Source of the DNA: Craspedostauros australis
Lineage: Eukaryota > Bacillariophyta > Bacillariophyceae > Mastogloiales > Achnanthaceae
Assembly (NCBI GenBank): GCA_026770025.1
Contig: JAMXDE010000025.1
Coordinates: 806,001-870,000, forward strand
Length of the DNA stretch: 64,000 nt
Reading direction: 5' to 3'
Shown here: piece by piece, positions 20,695 to 31,163 of the stretch
Layout: every line of letters begins with the position of its first letter
Numbering within the stretch: position 1 is the stretch's first letter
The notes under the pieces: model-generated
The model's database searches: none
Told to the model about the DNA's origin: nothing
The model's input: only the letters and a program-made list of their open reading frames with translations
Position numbers and translations under genes: made by a program

Positions 20695-23243
20695 TTAGTG
20701 GGAGGCATGTGGCGAGAGGATGAGATCGATAGGTGGGCGGAGCGACAGGTCCGGCACGCTTCCAGCCTTCTTGAAGAAATCGACTAGTGCCTGACCCTTG
20801 GCCTCGACATTCTCAGGGGTGAATCCGTAGTATTCAAAGACGGCGCTGCCCTTGCCGGAGCAACCGAAGTCGTTCATGGCGATCTGGGAATGGGAGAATC
20901 GGTGCCATCCGTGCGGGCTGGAGGCTTCGACGGAGAGGGTTGGGACGTCTCCAGGCAGGACGCTCTTCTGGTACTCCGCCGATTGCTTCAGGAAGATCTC
21001 CTGGCATGGCATGCTGACGACGCGTGTTGGCGTGCCCGCGGCGGTCAGCTTTTCTGCCGCCTTGACGCACGACCCGACCTCGGATCCTGTGGAGACGAGA
21101 ACCAGCGCCGGGGATTCGACGTCCACGGCGACGTACCCACCCTTGCTCGCCTTCTCGGCGCTCGATCCATACAACGCCGGGAGCGAGGAGCGCGAACAGC
21201 AAATGACGGATGGAGTGGTTCGGTTTTTGAGCGCCAGCTCGTAGCATGCGTTCATTTCGTTGGTGTCGGCAGGTCGGAAGACATTGATGTTTGGCATGCT
21301 GCGCAGGGACTCCAGCGTTTCGACAGGCTGATGGGTCGGACCGTCCTCACCGAGACCGATGCTGTCGTGGGTCATGATGTAGATGATACCGAAGTTGGAG
21401 AGAGCAGCGACACGGACGGAGCCGATCATGTACCCGATGAAAGTCAGGAAGGTGGCGCAGTACGGACGGAGTCCACCGTAGGCGAAGAGACCGTTGCAGA
21501 CGGATCCCATGCCGTGCTCGCGGACACCGAAGCGGAAGTAACGCCCCTGGTAGGAATTCTTTTGGAAGTCAACGGCACCCTTGAAGAGCGTACAGTTGGA
21601 TGGTGTGAGGTCGGCGGATCCTCCGACGAGTTCTGGCATCTTGGGCGCGACGGTCTCGATGCATGCCTGCGACATCTTTCGGGACGCGAGATCCTTGTCC
21701 TCGCCGATGACGAATTTTGGGAACTCGTCGAGGATACCATCTGGCAATTCTCCGTTGAACCGACGTGTGATTTCGGTGGCCTTCTCCGGGTGCTTGGCCT
21801 TGTACTGCTCGAACATGGTGTTCCACGCCTTGCGGGATTCCTCGCCCTTGGCAGATGCATCGGTGAAGACCTGTTTGACCTCGTCCGGGACGTAGAACGT
21901 CTCGTCCTTTGGCAAGCCGTAGTACTCCTTGGTCCCCTTGAGGTCCTCCAGGCCCAATGGCGATCCGTGAGCGCCGGCCGTGCCCTCCTTGCTTGGCGAT
22001 CCGTATCCGATGAGGGTCTTGCACGCGATGATGGATGGCTTGTCGGTGACGGCCTTGGCCTTGGTGACAGCGGCACGCAGATCGTCCAACTGCGTGATGA
22101 CGTCAGTCACCTCCTGGACGTGCCATCCGTAGGCCTCGTACCGCTTCTGCACGTCCTCTGTGAAGGAAAGGGTGGTGTCACCGTCGATGGTGATGCTGTT
22201 GTCGTCGTAGAAGACGATCAATTTTCCAAGACCCAAGTGGCCGGCCAGCGAGGAGGCCTCTCCCGACACTCCCTCCTGGAGACACCCGTCACCGCAGATG
22301 ACGTAGGTGAAATTGTCGAAGACGTCGAATTCGTTCTCGACGTTGTAGGTTGCGGCGAGGTGGCGTTCGGCCATGGCCAATCCAACGGCGTTGGAGATTC
22401 CCTGTCCGAGCGGACCGGTGCAGACCTCCACACCTGCGCACAATGATTGGGACATTGAAGAGATGTTGGTTGCCACCGAATTTGGATCGAATGGGAGCAG
22501 GTCCGAATGGAGAATTGATTGGACCCGACACCATTCAAATTGATTGATTCATGCAGATATTATTATTGCATTCGTTGGTGTGCATTCATTGGTGTGCATC
22601 CGATTGTGTGAGTTCATATGGTTGCGTTGACGTCGTGATGCACCAATGCATTTGCAACAGAGTGATGGAATAATAGTGCATGGCATTCTCGCATGACATA
22701 GAGCCAATTCAACTCGCGTTGTCATCGTCATCATGATCATTTGTGCAATAATCACATCCTGTTTGTGTGGATTCCAAGATGTGGAGGCGATTCGGACGAA
22801 ACGAAGCTTCGTGGCGCTCTTCAAAGAAACTGGAGACGAAGCCGGGGCATTGGGGCAGCAGCCCATCCGCACGGTCCACACTTACCATTGGTGATGTTCT
22901 CAGGATGTCCTGGGGTGTTGGACCCCAGCTGCCGGAACTGCTTGAGGTCATCGATGGTGAGCCCGTAGCCGGTGAGGTGCAGCATGGTGTACTGCAGCGC
23001 GCAGGCGTGCCCATTGGAGAGGACGAAGCGATCGCGGGCGATCCAGTCCGGTGTGGAGGGGGAGTACTTGAGGAGCTCTGTCCAGAGCAAGTAGGCGAAC
23101 GGCGCGCATCCCATGGGAGCACCTGGATGTCCAGAGCCGGCGGCCTGCGGCTGGTCGGCGGAAACGGCGCGGATGGTGTTGACGCATTTCAATTCGAGCT
23201 CGCTGCCCTTGTAGGCCGGTGGGGTTTTCTTCACGACTGTCAT
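20695..23243 (-). CDS. TKT: transketolase (two exons)
   Basis: Exon 1 is 23243-22886, exon 2 is 22433-20695; the 452-bp intron has a GTAAGT donor and a GCGCAG acceptor, and joining restores the family-typical GHPEN...[12 protein letters not shown] region. The product has 698 residues, normal for transketolase. It transfers two-carbon ketol units between sugar phosphates in the pentose phosphate pathway or Calvin cycle, using thiamine diphosphate. Visible motifs: [10 protein letters not shown] (His39), DRFVLSNGH, the diphosphate/Mg site GDGCLQEG...DDNSI, the catalytic-Glu motif FGVREHGMG, and [17 protein letters not shown]. The N-terminus begins directly with the enzyme fold and has no signal or transit peptide, so a cytosolic form is inferred. 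Start chosen as the first ATG of exon 1. Confidence 0.96.
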
Positions 23244-24801
23244 TGTGCTGTTTCGGTTGTGCTTTGTTGCTCTGCTTGTTTCGTCTGGTTTGTGGTTGCG
23301 TTTGTGGTTGCGTTGGTGGTTGCGTTTGTGGATGGATCAGGTGTACAGCGAGGTCCGGATGGTTGTGTTTGGATGACGGCTTGGACGGATGGCGCTGTTG
23401 GGAAATGTGTGAGTTGTTCGATGAGGGTTCGGTTGGTGCCAAATCTGTTGTTGTGTCGGTGTGTCGCTCCTGTGGGTGCTGTGTGTGCAGTGCGTGTTGT
23501 GGGGAATGCCACAGTGATGATGGCCTTTTGATGTCCTTGGTGGGCGGTTTTGTGGGAATCTTCACATCAAAAACACCTCTCTTGCAAAATTGCACGAACA
23601 ACAACGCGGGAGGATCTTGTGGAGTTGGTTCTTCTCTCGTGTAGATCTCTGCCGTCGTGGACACCTGTCACCATCTTTTGCGTTTGTTCTTCTGCCGCGA
23701 TCTGTGTGCGCTTGTTGGTGTGTGTGGTTGTTCTTGTCGCTTCCCCGGTTGGTTGGCTCCACGCTTGCGACCTTGTTTGAGCCAATCAGAACGTTTCCCT
23801 CCTGTCATCTGTGGAAAGAGCCAAGACGCGTGTCCCGATTTCGTTGGATCCAGCGGGATAGAGTCCGTCCGCCGACCGTTGATGGTTCGCAATCGCGAAA
23901 CAAGAACATGGAGGATTCGTCGGCGATGTTCAAGCGGGCAAGGGACAGGTTCTGTTGATTTCTATTGGAAACGAATGACAGTTGGCCCTGTGTGTGATAC
24001 CGCTCAAGAGGGCAATGATGCGTGAACAAGATCGGCGCTGTTCTTTTCGGCAAAGCTCGGAGATGGGACAATCTCAGCTGGGAAGGACGGCAAGCTCCAA
24101 GGACGAGCTACCTACTGCTATGAATGGGAACCCTGCCTGAGGATGGCTGGTGAAAGTACCACAAGGCATCTTCTTGCAAGGTCACCGCTGGCATGGACGT
24201 GCCATGGACGGACTTTCAATCGTGCCATGCTTGGTGACAAGGTGTCAACCAAGCGTTGGCCACGTGTTTCACGAATCTGCATCATGGTACATTGCGAATC
24301 TTCCGAAACCAGTGGTCGTCTTGGTCAATGGAAACTGTCGAAGTCCATTGGTGATTGCTGTAACAATTCAATGAATGTAGTTTTGGAAACTTGGATGATT
24401 CTGCAGTTCTCATGTTGCGAACGGTCGGGATTCAAATGACGGATGGAGGGATTCGCGAGCGACACGGTTGACAGTTGAGGTCAAGATTGAAGATGGGAAG
24501 GATCATCCCAAGAACAGCGTTTCCGTGTGTCGGTGCTGTGTGTGCGCTTCTCCGAAGGTGTTCGGTTTTGGGGCTTCCTCGGTCTGTCTGGATGTCAGCG
24601 TTTGCGTGTTTGCGTGTTTGCGGCGTTCTGATGCGATCATGTTGAGGTGCGCCCACCCACGAGGAAAGAGGACGAGAACAGTGATGGTGATGAGATCAAC
24701 AAGGAGGACTCGCAGATCTGGACGCACCCAGAGCTCATAGATCTCACATGGGATCAGGAACAAGAACTTAACAGCAAATCACAGCAGAACAAGGATAAAT
24801 C
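23244..24801. other. divergent intergenic region
   Basis: Upstream of transketolase (minus) and of the small two-exon gene (plus). Next to transketolase, 23288-23333 holds about four copies of a 12-bp unit (TTGTGGTTGCGT), which in the mRNA sense is an ACGCAACCACAA repeat and probably lies in the 5' leader. No gene recognised in the rest; CGTGTTTG repeats near 24600. Confidence 0.4.
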
Positions 24802-25257
24802 ATGGAACAGTCGCACGGAGCAGTGGGGTTGGAGAGGGCCGTGGAGCTTCGCACCAAGGAGCTCGTCGGGTGAGTCGCATGTGGATGAGGTTGTCTGAAG
24901 CCTTGCTGTCTGCCTGTTTGTTGTGGTCCTTTTGTCCTCATCATCACTGGTGCATCACAAGATGGTGACATCACGTCGCATCTGCTATGGCACTGGCCAC
25001 TCACGCTGTTGCTTCATTTCTCTCCATCGCCATTGCCATTGCCTCGTCTCTCTCGTGCTTTACGCACCACGTCATCCTTCCGCAGGTTGCTTGACCAGGA
25101 GCGAGACCTGGAGCAGCACGGCCGCCGCGGACCACAACTCCAGATGAAGATTCAGAGCTTGAAGTCCGCCATCAAGAACATCGTTAACGAGGATGAAGTC
25201 AATCCAAGCAACGAATGGGTGATCAAGGCTCACGAACTCGTCGACGAGGAAGAGTAG
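24802..25257 (+). CDS. small coiled-coil protein, two exons
   Basis: Exon 1 24802-24869 and exon 2 25086-25257, separated by a 216-bp intron with GTGAGT donor and CCGCAG acceptor. Joining gives 79 residues. The start is the first ATG after an in-frame stop at 24796. The product is charged and helical throughout, with heptad-like spacing (ELRTKELVGLLDQERDLEQ) and an acidic end (HELVDEEE). The coherent frame across the intron, which breaks in both exons if read through, is the main support. I do not recognise the family; a subunit or adaptor role would be a guess. Confidence 0.65.
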
Positions 25258-25880
25258 CGTTGGCAACAACACCAGCATTCTTGTACCGTGCAACCAACCC
25301 CCTTGAACAAGGGAACAGAACAGAGATAACCGAAACGAACCAACAACACCAATCAACCAATTATAATACACAGACAACAACGAATCAATTGTCATACAAC
25401 TGCAATTACCAACAGTAACAACAGCCAAATACATCAATTAAATACCACAACAATCAATTGCAAACAAATGACGACAACAGCAACAACAACAGCAATCAAT
25501 TACAAACACAACCAATGACAGATCCAACAGAACCAACAATTACGTTTGCTTCAGAATCGCACCAACGCACGCTAATCGGAACACTTCAGGTCCTCAGCAC
25601 AAAGAACAGCTGCATCCACCTTCCCCGAACCACTCAAGTTCAACGATTGCGAACGCCCGGAACATGATGAGCACACAACAACCAATGAACCAGAATAACA
25701 AATGAATGAACGAAGAAATGAACCAACAACGAACCAGAACAACAAATGAAAGAACGAAGAAATGAACAAGTCTTTTGCGATTACTTGCGAATGCCTCCGA
25801 CATGATGAACAGGAACCAGCCAACCAACACTATCTGCCCCACCTCACCCATGATGAACACCCATCGATCAAAATACACCA
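25258..25880. repeat. CAA-rich low-complexity DNA
   Basis: Downstream of the small gene the + strand becomes dominated by CAA, CAAT and AACAA words with repeated ACGAAGAAATGAACAA units at about 25700-25770. No gene is supported. Confidence 0.6.
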
Positions 25881-26462
25881 GCCTTCAGTGCGATGAGCCA
25901 ACAATTGAGTCTACCGTCTCTGAACGACCAGTGTCCAATGATCGACTGTCCACCATGTGACGAGCATCAGAGAGACAACAATCAACAGAATCAACACAAC
26001 AGCAATCAAGAACAACAACAGAATCAACACCGAACGTGTCTATCCACCTCACTCGCGCCAAACAAACACCAATCCCAACGCTCCTATCTTCAGTACGATG
26101 AGCCAACAATTGCGTCTACCGTCCCTGAACAGCCCGAGTCCAACGATTGGCTATCCACCGCATGACGAGCACCAGCAAGACAACAATCAACGATCAACCA
26201 GCACATCAAGACAACGCTACCACAATATCAACAACCAACACCCCACCAGAACAACAATGAAAAATGCCCACCAAACACGTCAATCCACCTCACCCATGAC
26301 GAACATCCATCAATCATGACACGCTGACCTCCAGTGTGATGAGCCAACAATCGAGCCCACCACCTCTTGAACGACCAGCGTCCAGCGATGGAATGTTCAC
26401 CATGTGACGAGCATTAGAGAGACAACAATCAACAACATCACATCAATCAAACACAACAATCA
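25881..26462. repeat. satellite-like repeat, left block
   Basis: Three diverged copies of a unit marked by GATGAGCCAACAATTGAG-type sequence start at 25892, 26098 and 26338 (spacing 206 and 240 bp), each followed by CTCTGAACGACC-type sequence and a GTGACGAGCA word. The same marker recurs on the right side of the transposon (31953-32400), so the transposon sits inside this satellite. Confidence 0.75.
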
Positions 26463-26534
26463 ATAGCCCTAATGACGTTTTGCTTGCGTCCGGACACTTT
26501 CTCTACTGCCTATCCGCTTTTTTGCCGAAAAGGG

Positions 26535-26810
26535 GCTCAAAGGGGCTACAATGGGCCACATGGGGCTACAAATTTCCCGGATAAAAACAACCAACCCTTA
26601 TCACCAACAACAATGTATAATAATGGTATCAATCGAAAGCCAAGAGTGAGATCTATCTGATGATGTTGTCAAACTTGCTGTGTGTTGATCGCTTGGATTC
26701 CATTTTATTGCTTGTGTTGACCCCATTTTGGAGGTTTTCCCCAAACCGACCGCGAAAAAAAAACGGTGGAAAACGCAGGGGCTACACAGGGGCTACATGT
26801 ACAATTCTAC
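26535..26810. repeat. subterminal GGGGCYACA repeats, left end
   Basis: GGGGCT(C/AC) or GGGCCACA words occur at about 26536, 26545, 26554, 26563, 26784 and 26796. The right end has the inverted counterparts between 30394 and 30430. Such clustered subterminal words are typical transposase-binding sites; binding here is inference. Confidence 0.6.
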
Positions 26811-27340
26811 TGGGCCCTGGTACAAAATAATTTTCGGAACCCGTTCAAAACAGGCGCGCAAGCCTCTTCCATCCCCGGTTGGCACTTTGTTTCGTCTGTT
26901 GGACCTGTTCGTGGCATCGATGGAATCGCGAGTCTCTTTCGGTTGCGGTGGTGTGGTGGTTGCTTGCTGTGTGTTGTTCGTCGGCCTCTTGTGTGCCGTT
27001 GAAGTTGGTGCTCTCGGCTCGTGATTCGAAATTTGTCGTGTCGGCGACTTCAAACACACCAACACCTGTATTTGAATCCAATGTTCACATGCAGCAATGA
27101 ACATGAGGCCATTCCAAGATGTTGCCACCATCTATCAATGATCGTTGCTGGCAACAATGGTTTCAGAGCAGTGCAACAGATCCATAACAGTCGGCGATCG
27201 CTCGATTTGTTGGGGTGTGACGCTGTATCACTTCTTGCACATCAACATGCACACAACATTTGATTGAGACATGAACACTTTCATCGCACACATTCTGATC
27301 ATCCCCCTCCCAACATCTCCGCAACACGAACAACATCAAC

Positions 27341-30007
27341 ATGAGGATCACTCTCGGAGCCAAGGTCGCTTGCAGATGCGGGCCTCGTCGGTCCAACGCA
27401 CCTCGCAAAAAGCATGGCTACATCGTGGGACGCACGATCAAGGTTCTTCCTAAACACAACTGGATCGTCCATTGGGAATCCTTGGGTGTCGTATGCCAAC
27501 ACAGTTCCCAAACCCTCATTCGCCTGGAAGGCAATGAAAGTCCACTTCCCGACACCAAGGTTGAAGAATACATTCAAACCATCTTCGTTGGAAAAGGAGT
27601 TGCAGCATTGGATGCTTTTGCAAAGAGCCACAGATTCCTCCTGCCACCAGAGACAATCACTGGACTGGCGGATGCACCTGCAGTCAGCCAAGACTTGGGT
27701 GTTGGGACAAACTCTCCATCCAGCAACATTCTCCCAAGCAACAATCCGGCTGCAACTTCTCTACCACTGAACTCTCCTCCCATCAACATTCACCTGACCA
27801 ACGTTCCGGCCGCGACTTCCCAACCAACAAACTCTTCGCACACGCCCCCAACCAACAAAGTCAGTATTGACGGCAGATCTGAAGAGCCGGAGGATGACGC
27901 ATCTATGGATTGCAACATTGACAACAACATTGACAACAACTTTGACAACGACGTGTTGAATTATGCAATTGAGATGGAGGAACAAATCCTCCACTATGAA
28001 CTACATCATGCAGAGAAGGCCACACTGATCTCCAACAACACCTCCATCAGCATGGGATCTCGAGCCGACGTAATGACGTGGAAGGTTGTACCAGATGACC
28101 ACATTGGTAGCCCCAAAGATGGATCTTCACGGGAGTGGGTGGGGGTTGCAAACTTTGACTTCGCCAACCTAACTGTCGCGGGCAGGGACAGCAGGTACCA
28201 ACGTATCAACATGCTGCATCTCCTACAGCACATGTGGCCTGGCAACTGGAAGGTCCAGGTTGACAAGCTCAATCAAAGGATCATCACAAGGCAGCTTCCC
28301 ACAAGAATATCAGAGGATCAGATTGACAATCACCTCATATCTCATCACGAGTTTTGGGTGTTCTTTGGATTGCTCCTTCTGGGCACTATCGAAGGCACAT
28401 CCTGCCTGTGGGGCGACAGAGACACTGAAGGATTCAAACAGCCAATGGACGTCACCGACCACATGAAGAATTATCGGTTTCGTGCCATCCGAGAATCACT
28501 GATCCCACACATCTTCGCAGATGCATCCAAGCAATTCTCGGATCCATGGTGGCAAATTCAACCAGGTGTGGATGCTTTCAACGCGAAGCGGGCGGAGATC
28601 ATGTGCACAAGCACACTGAAGGTGATGGATGAATCCATGAGTGCCTTCAAGACACGAACAACCAAGAATGGGAACCTTCCTCACCTATCCTTTGTCCGCC
28701 GCAAACCTGAGCCGCTGGGCGTGGAATTCAAGACCGTTGCCGATGGAGAGACAGGGATCATGCTGTTCTTGGAGATCCAACGGGGCAAGGAGGGAATGGA
28801 GGGTGCGGCCTTCCTTGACAGGGTGAAGGGCAAGAACGCTGCATGCACCCTTCGCATGGCAGCAGCAACCAACGTCTGCACCGATCCTTCGAAATCTCCG
28901 GATGATCCACAGTTCAACCAGGGCAAGAGCATCTTCCTGGGAGACTCGTGGTTCGCGTCTGTGGAGGCCACCAAGGCGCTTGAAACAGAGCTGGGTGCGA
29001 AGTTCATCGGCATCGTGAAGACAGCTCATCGGTTGTACCCCAAAGTCTTCCTGGAGACCACAATGAAGGTGTGGCCATCCGGAAGCCAGCTGCTGATGGA
29101 AAGCGAGTGCGGCGGCCACAAGTACTATGCACTGGGGTACAAGTACTGCAAGGCTAAGGTACTCTGCTTCGTCTTTTCCGCGGGAGCTGGGCATGCAGGC
29201 TGCGGGGCGCCGTATTTGTCGAAGTGGATCTCGGACGATGGGTGCCCCATGACAAAGAAAGTGGATCGGCCGAGTGTCGCTTCGAAGTACTTTGAAAGCT
29301 GCAACAAGGTTGACGTCCACAACCAGGCTCAACAGGACATCCTCGGTCTGGAGAGAACTTGGCCCACACGCGACGGATACTTCAGGCTTGTCACGACTCT
29401 CTTTGGGATAACCGTTGTGGATGCATGGAGGGCATACCGATGCCACTTGGCGGGCAAGCACCGACACAAGAATGTGCCTCTCATGGATTTCGTGAACATG
29501 ATGGTCAAAGACATGCTCCACAACAACGAAGCCCCTGATCCACCAAGCTCATTTGCCAGGATGAGAAGCGACCAGCCATCGGAAGTGCAATGTGGTGGCA
29601 ATGGTGGCTCCTTGTCTTTGTTGACAACCGACAGTCCAGCCCATGCGACAACACAGGTGGCCCGTGCGACGACACAGGTGGCCGAGTGGCCCCGAGCAGA
29701 CTTGATCAATGGCCACCACTTGGTAAAGCACCCAGGTAGAGTCCGGAATGGGAAGATTGACCATACGAAGCAGGGGATCGCCAGGTTCATGATGAGAGGG
29801 AAACGAGGCAGATGCTGTGTGTGCACGAACTCGTCAAGGTACCATTGCCTGAACTGTCGAACAGGGTCTCCAGGCCAAACTGTTTGGTGCTGCGAAATGA
29901 AGGAGTACGACGGAGTATTTCGACGATGTTTCGAAATCCATGCAGAGAAACATGCAGGATCAAGGTCGCGTAGTTCCACACACCCAGACACCATGACAGA
30001 TAGTTAA
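27341..30007 (+). CDS. piggyBac-family transposase
   Basis: 888 residues, intact, the only gene of the nested transposon. Cuts and joins transposon ends. The catalytic triad is readable: D430 in KVMDESMSAFK, D535 in LGDSWFASVEA, D658 in NKVDVHNQAQQD, in the spacing of the DDE_Tnp_1_7 (piggyBac) domain. The C-terminus (about residues 818-873) is a Cys/His-rich zinc domain beginning CCVCTNSSRYHCLNC, as in piggyBac enzymes. The first 60 residues form a small beta-rich segment resembling a chromo/Tudor-like module (inference), followed by a Pro/Ser/Asn-rich linker with repeated NNPAATSLPLNSPP-like units. The ATG at 27341 is the first in frame. Family assignment is firm; target preference is not predictable from sequence alone. 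Confidence 0.93.
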   Translation: MRITLGAKVACRCGPRRSNAPRKKHGYIVGRTIKVLPKHNWIVHWESLGVVCQHSSQTLIRLEGNESPLPDTKVEEYIQTIFVGKGVAALDAFAKSHRFLLPPETITGLADAPAVSQDLGVGTNSPSSNILPSNNPAATSLPLNSPPINIHLTNVPAATSQPTNSSHTPPTNKVSIDGRSEEPEDDASMDCNIDNNIDNNFDNDVLNYAIEMEEQILHYELHHAEKATLISNNTSISMGSRADVMTWKVVPDDHIGSPKDGSSREWVGVANFDFANLTVAGRDSRYQRINMLHLLQHMWPGNWKVQVDKLNQRIITRQLPTRISEDQIDNHLISHHEFWVFFGLLLLGTIEGTSCLWGDRDTEGFKQPMDVTDHMKNYRFRAIRESLIPHIFADASKQFSDPWWQIQPGVDAFNAKRAEIMCTSTLKVMDESMSAFKTRTTKNGNLPHLSFVRRKPEPLGVEFKTVADGETGIMLFLEIQRGKEGMEGAAFLDRVKGKNAACTLRMAAATNVCTDPSKSPDDPQFNQGKSIFLGDSWFASVEATKALETELGAKFIGIVKTAHRLYPKVFLETTMKVWPSGSQLLMESECGGHKYYALGYKYCKAKVLCFVFSAGAGHAGCGAPYLSKWISDDGCPMTKKVDRPSVASKYFESCNKVDVHNQAQQDILGLERTWPTRDGYFRLVTTLFGITVVDAWRAYRCHLAGKHRHKNVPLMDFVNMMVKDMLHNNEAPDPPSSFARMRSDQPSEVQCGGNGGSLSLLTTDSPAHATTQVARATTQVAEWPRADLINGHHLVKHPGRVRNGKIDHTKQGIARFMMRGKRGRCCVCTNSSRYHCLNCRTGSPGQTVWCCEMKEYDGVFRRCFEIHAEKHAGSRSRSSTHPDTMTDS

Positions 30008-30371
30008 AGAAAGATGAGTGAAGAAGTCTGTGTCACAACTCTTTCTATGTTCAATGGATTGTATGCAACAGCCAATGCAATGCAGGAAAGGAAGTGAAAC
30101 GCCGCAGGGGGGGATGATTGGCAGGAAGAAGCGATGCCACCAGTTTTCAGTGACCCGACCCGTCGATATTGGATGTGGCAGAACTCAACGAGGAGAAGAG
30201 ATGTGAACACCAAACTTCGGGGAGGGATGCAACAAATGCAGGACAGATAACTGGTAAAGTTTGGTGTTGGTAGGATTGAGTGAATGTTAATCCGGAGCAA
30301 AAGAGTGCGGATGTTGGTGTTTTTTTGCAAGTTGGTGCTGTTTCCCTCGTAGCGGCTCCGTAGAGTTGTAC

Positions 30372-30453
30372 CAGGATTCGACTACTTCGACCCTGTAGCC
30401 CCTTGTGGCCCTTTGTGGCCCCAAATGGGGGCGACACAAAAAGCGGATAGGCA
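30372..30453. repeat. right terminal and subterminal repeats of the piggyBac-like transposon
   Basis: Read on the minus strand this begins TGCCTATCCGCTTTTT and continues through GGGGCCACA, GGGCCACA and GGGGCTACA, mirroring the left end at 26507-26575. Confidence 0.8.
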
Positions 30454-31163
30454 CTACGTAGCATGCGTCCGGACGCAAATTGAACGCTCAGTTTGCGCCC
30501 GGACGCAAATTGGGCCAATTTGCGTCCGGACGCAAATGTAAGGTCGCCGAAAATACCACTTGTACTACTTAAGTCCCATGTTTCTCCACGATGTCCCGTG
30601 TTGCAGAAAAAAAAAACGGATTTCGCTCCGAAACCCGAAAATGGGCTGTTTTTTTTTTCTGACTCCTTCGAGTAACGCATTTATTTGGCGATTTCAAAAA
30701 AAAAAACGTCGCGATGCAACACGGCGTCATTGGTCATGTCTCAGGGGTTCCTTTCCGTGCGCCTGTCTTGCTTTTCTGACGTCATGGGATCTAAGGTAAT
30801 GATCTTTTACTTTTTGATTTCGATGTCATCCACCACGCTCCTGACAACAACACCAAAATCCTGGCAACGGTGTAACACAACAAGGAGGGTGGAGCACGAA
30901 TCATGATTATTGTTTGTTCAATTACCACAACTGCAGCGATTATTATCGATATAAGACATGAGTCATGTCGTGAGTCGAGATGGCCAGCGAAAAAGGGTTT
31001 GAAAAAAAACGGCTTCTCGTAAAGCGTATTTGGGCTAGTCCTTTGAGTCGCCGCTTGCGTCCGGACGCAAATTGGCCCAATTTGCGTGGGGAAGCAAATT
31101 GCACCTCCAATTTGCGTCCGGACGCAAGGTACGTAGGCCAGTACCAGGCCAAAATCATTAGGG

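Larger units (their letters stand above)
26507..30453 (+). mobile_element. piggyBac-like transposon nested in element A
   Basis: 3,947 bp. Terminal inverted repeats are TGCCTATCCGCTTTTT, identical for 16 bp at both ends. It is flanked by CTAC on both sides (26503-26506 and 30454-30457), while the empty homologous site in element B has a single CTAC, so the target duplication is CTAC. Subterminal GGGGCTACA/GGGGCCACA words are repeated at both ends. It carries one intact transposase gene. Intact ends and gene suggest a fairly recent insertion. Confidence 0.9.

Noticed and set aside
20890-22446. 518-codon + strand frame opposite transketolase
   Set aside because: Antisense shadow of transketolase exon 2; composition is the mirror of the GC-biased coding strand.
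30685-30906. 73-codon frame shared by transposons A and B (58056-58277)
   Set aside because: Differences between the copies are not concentrated at third positions and the first codons read through an A-run; no evidence of a protein.
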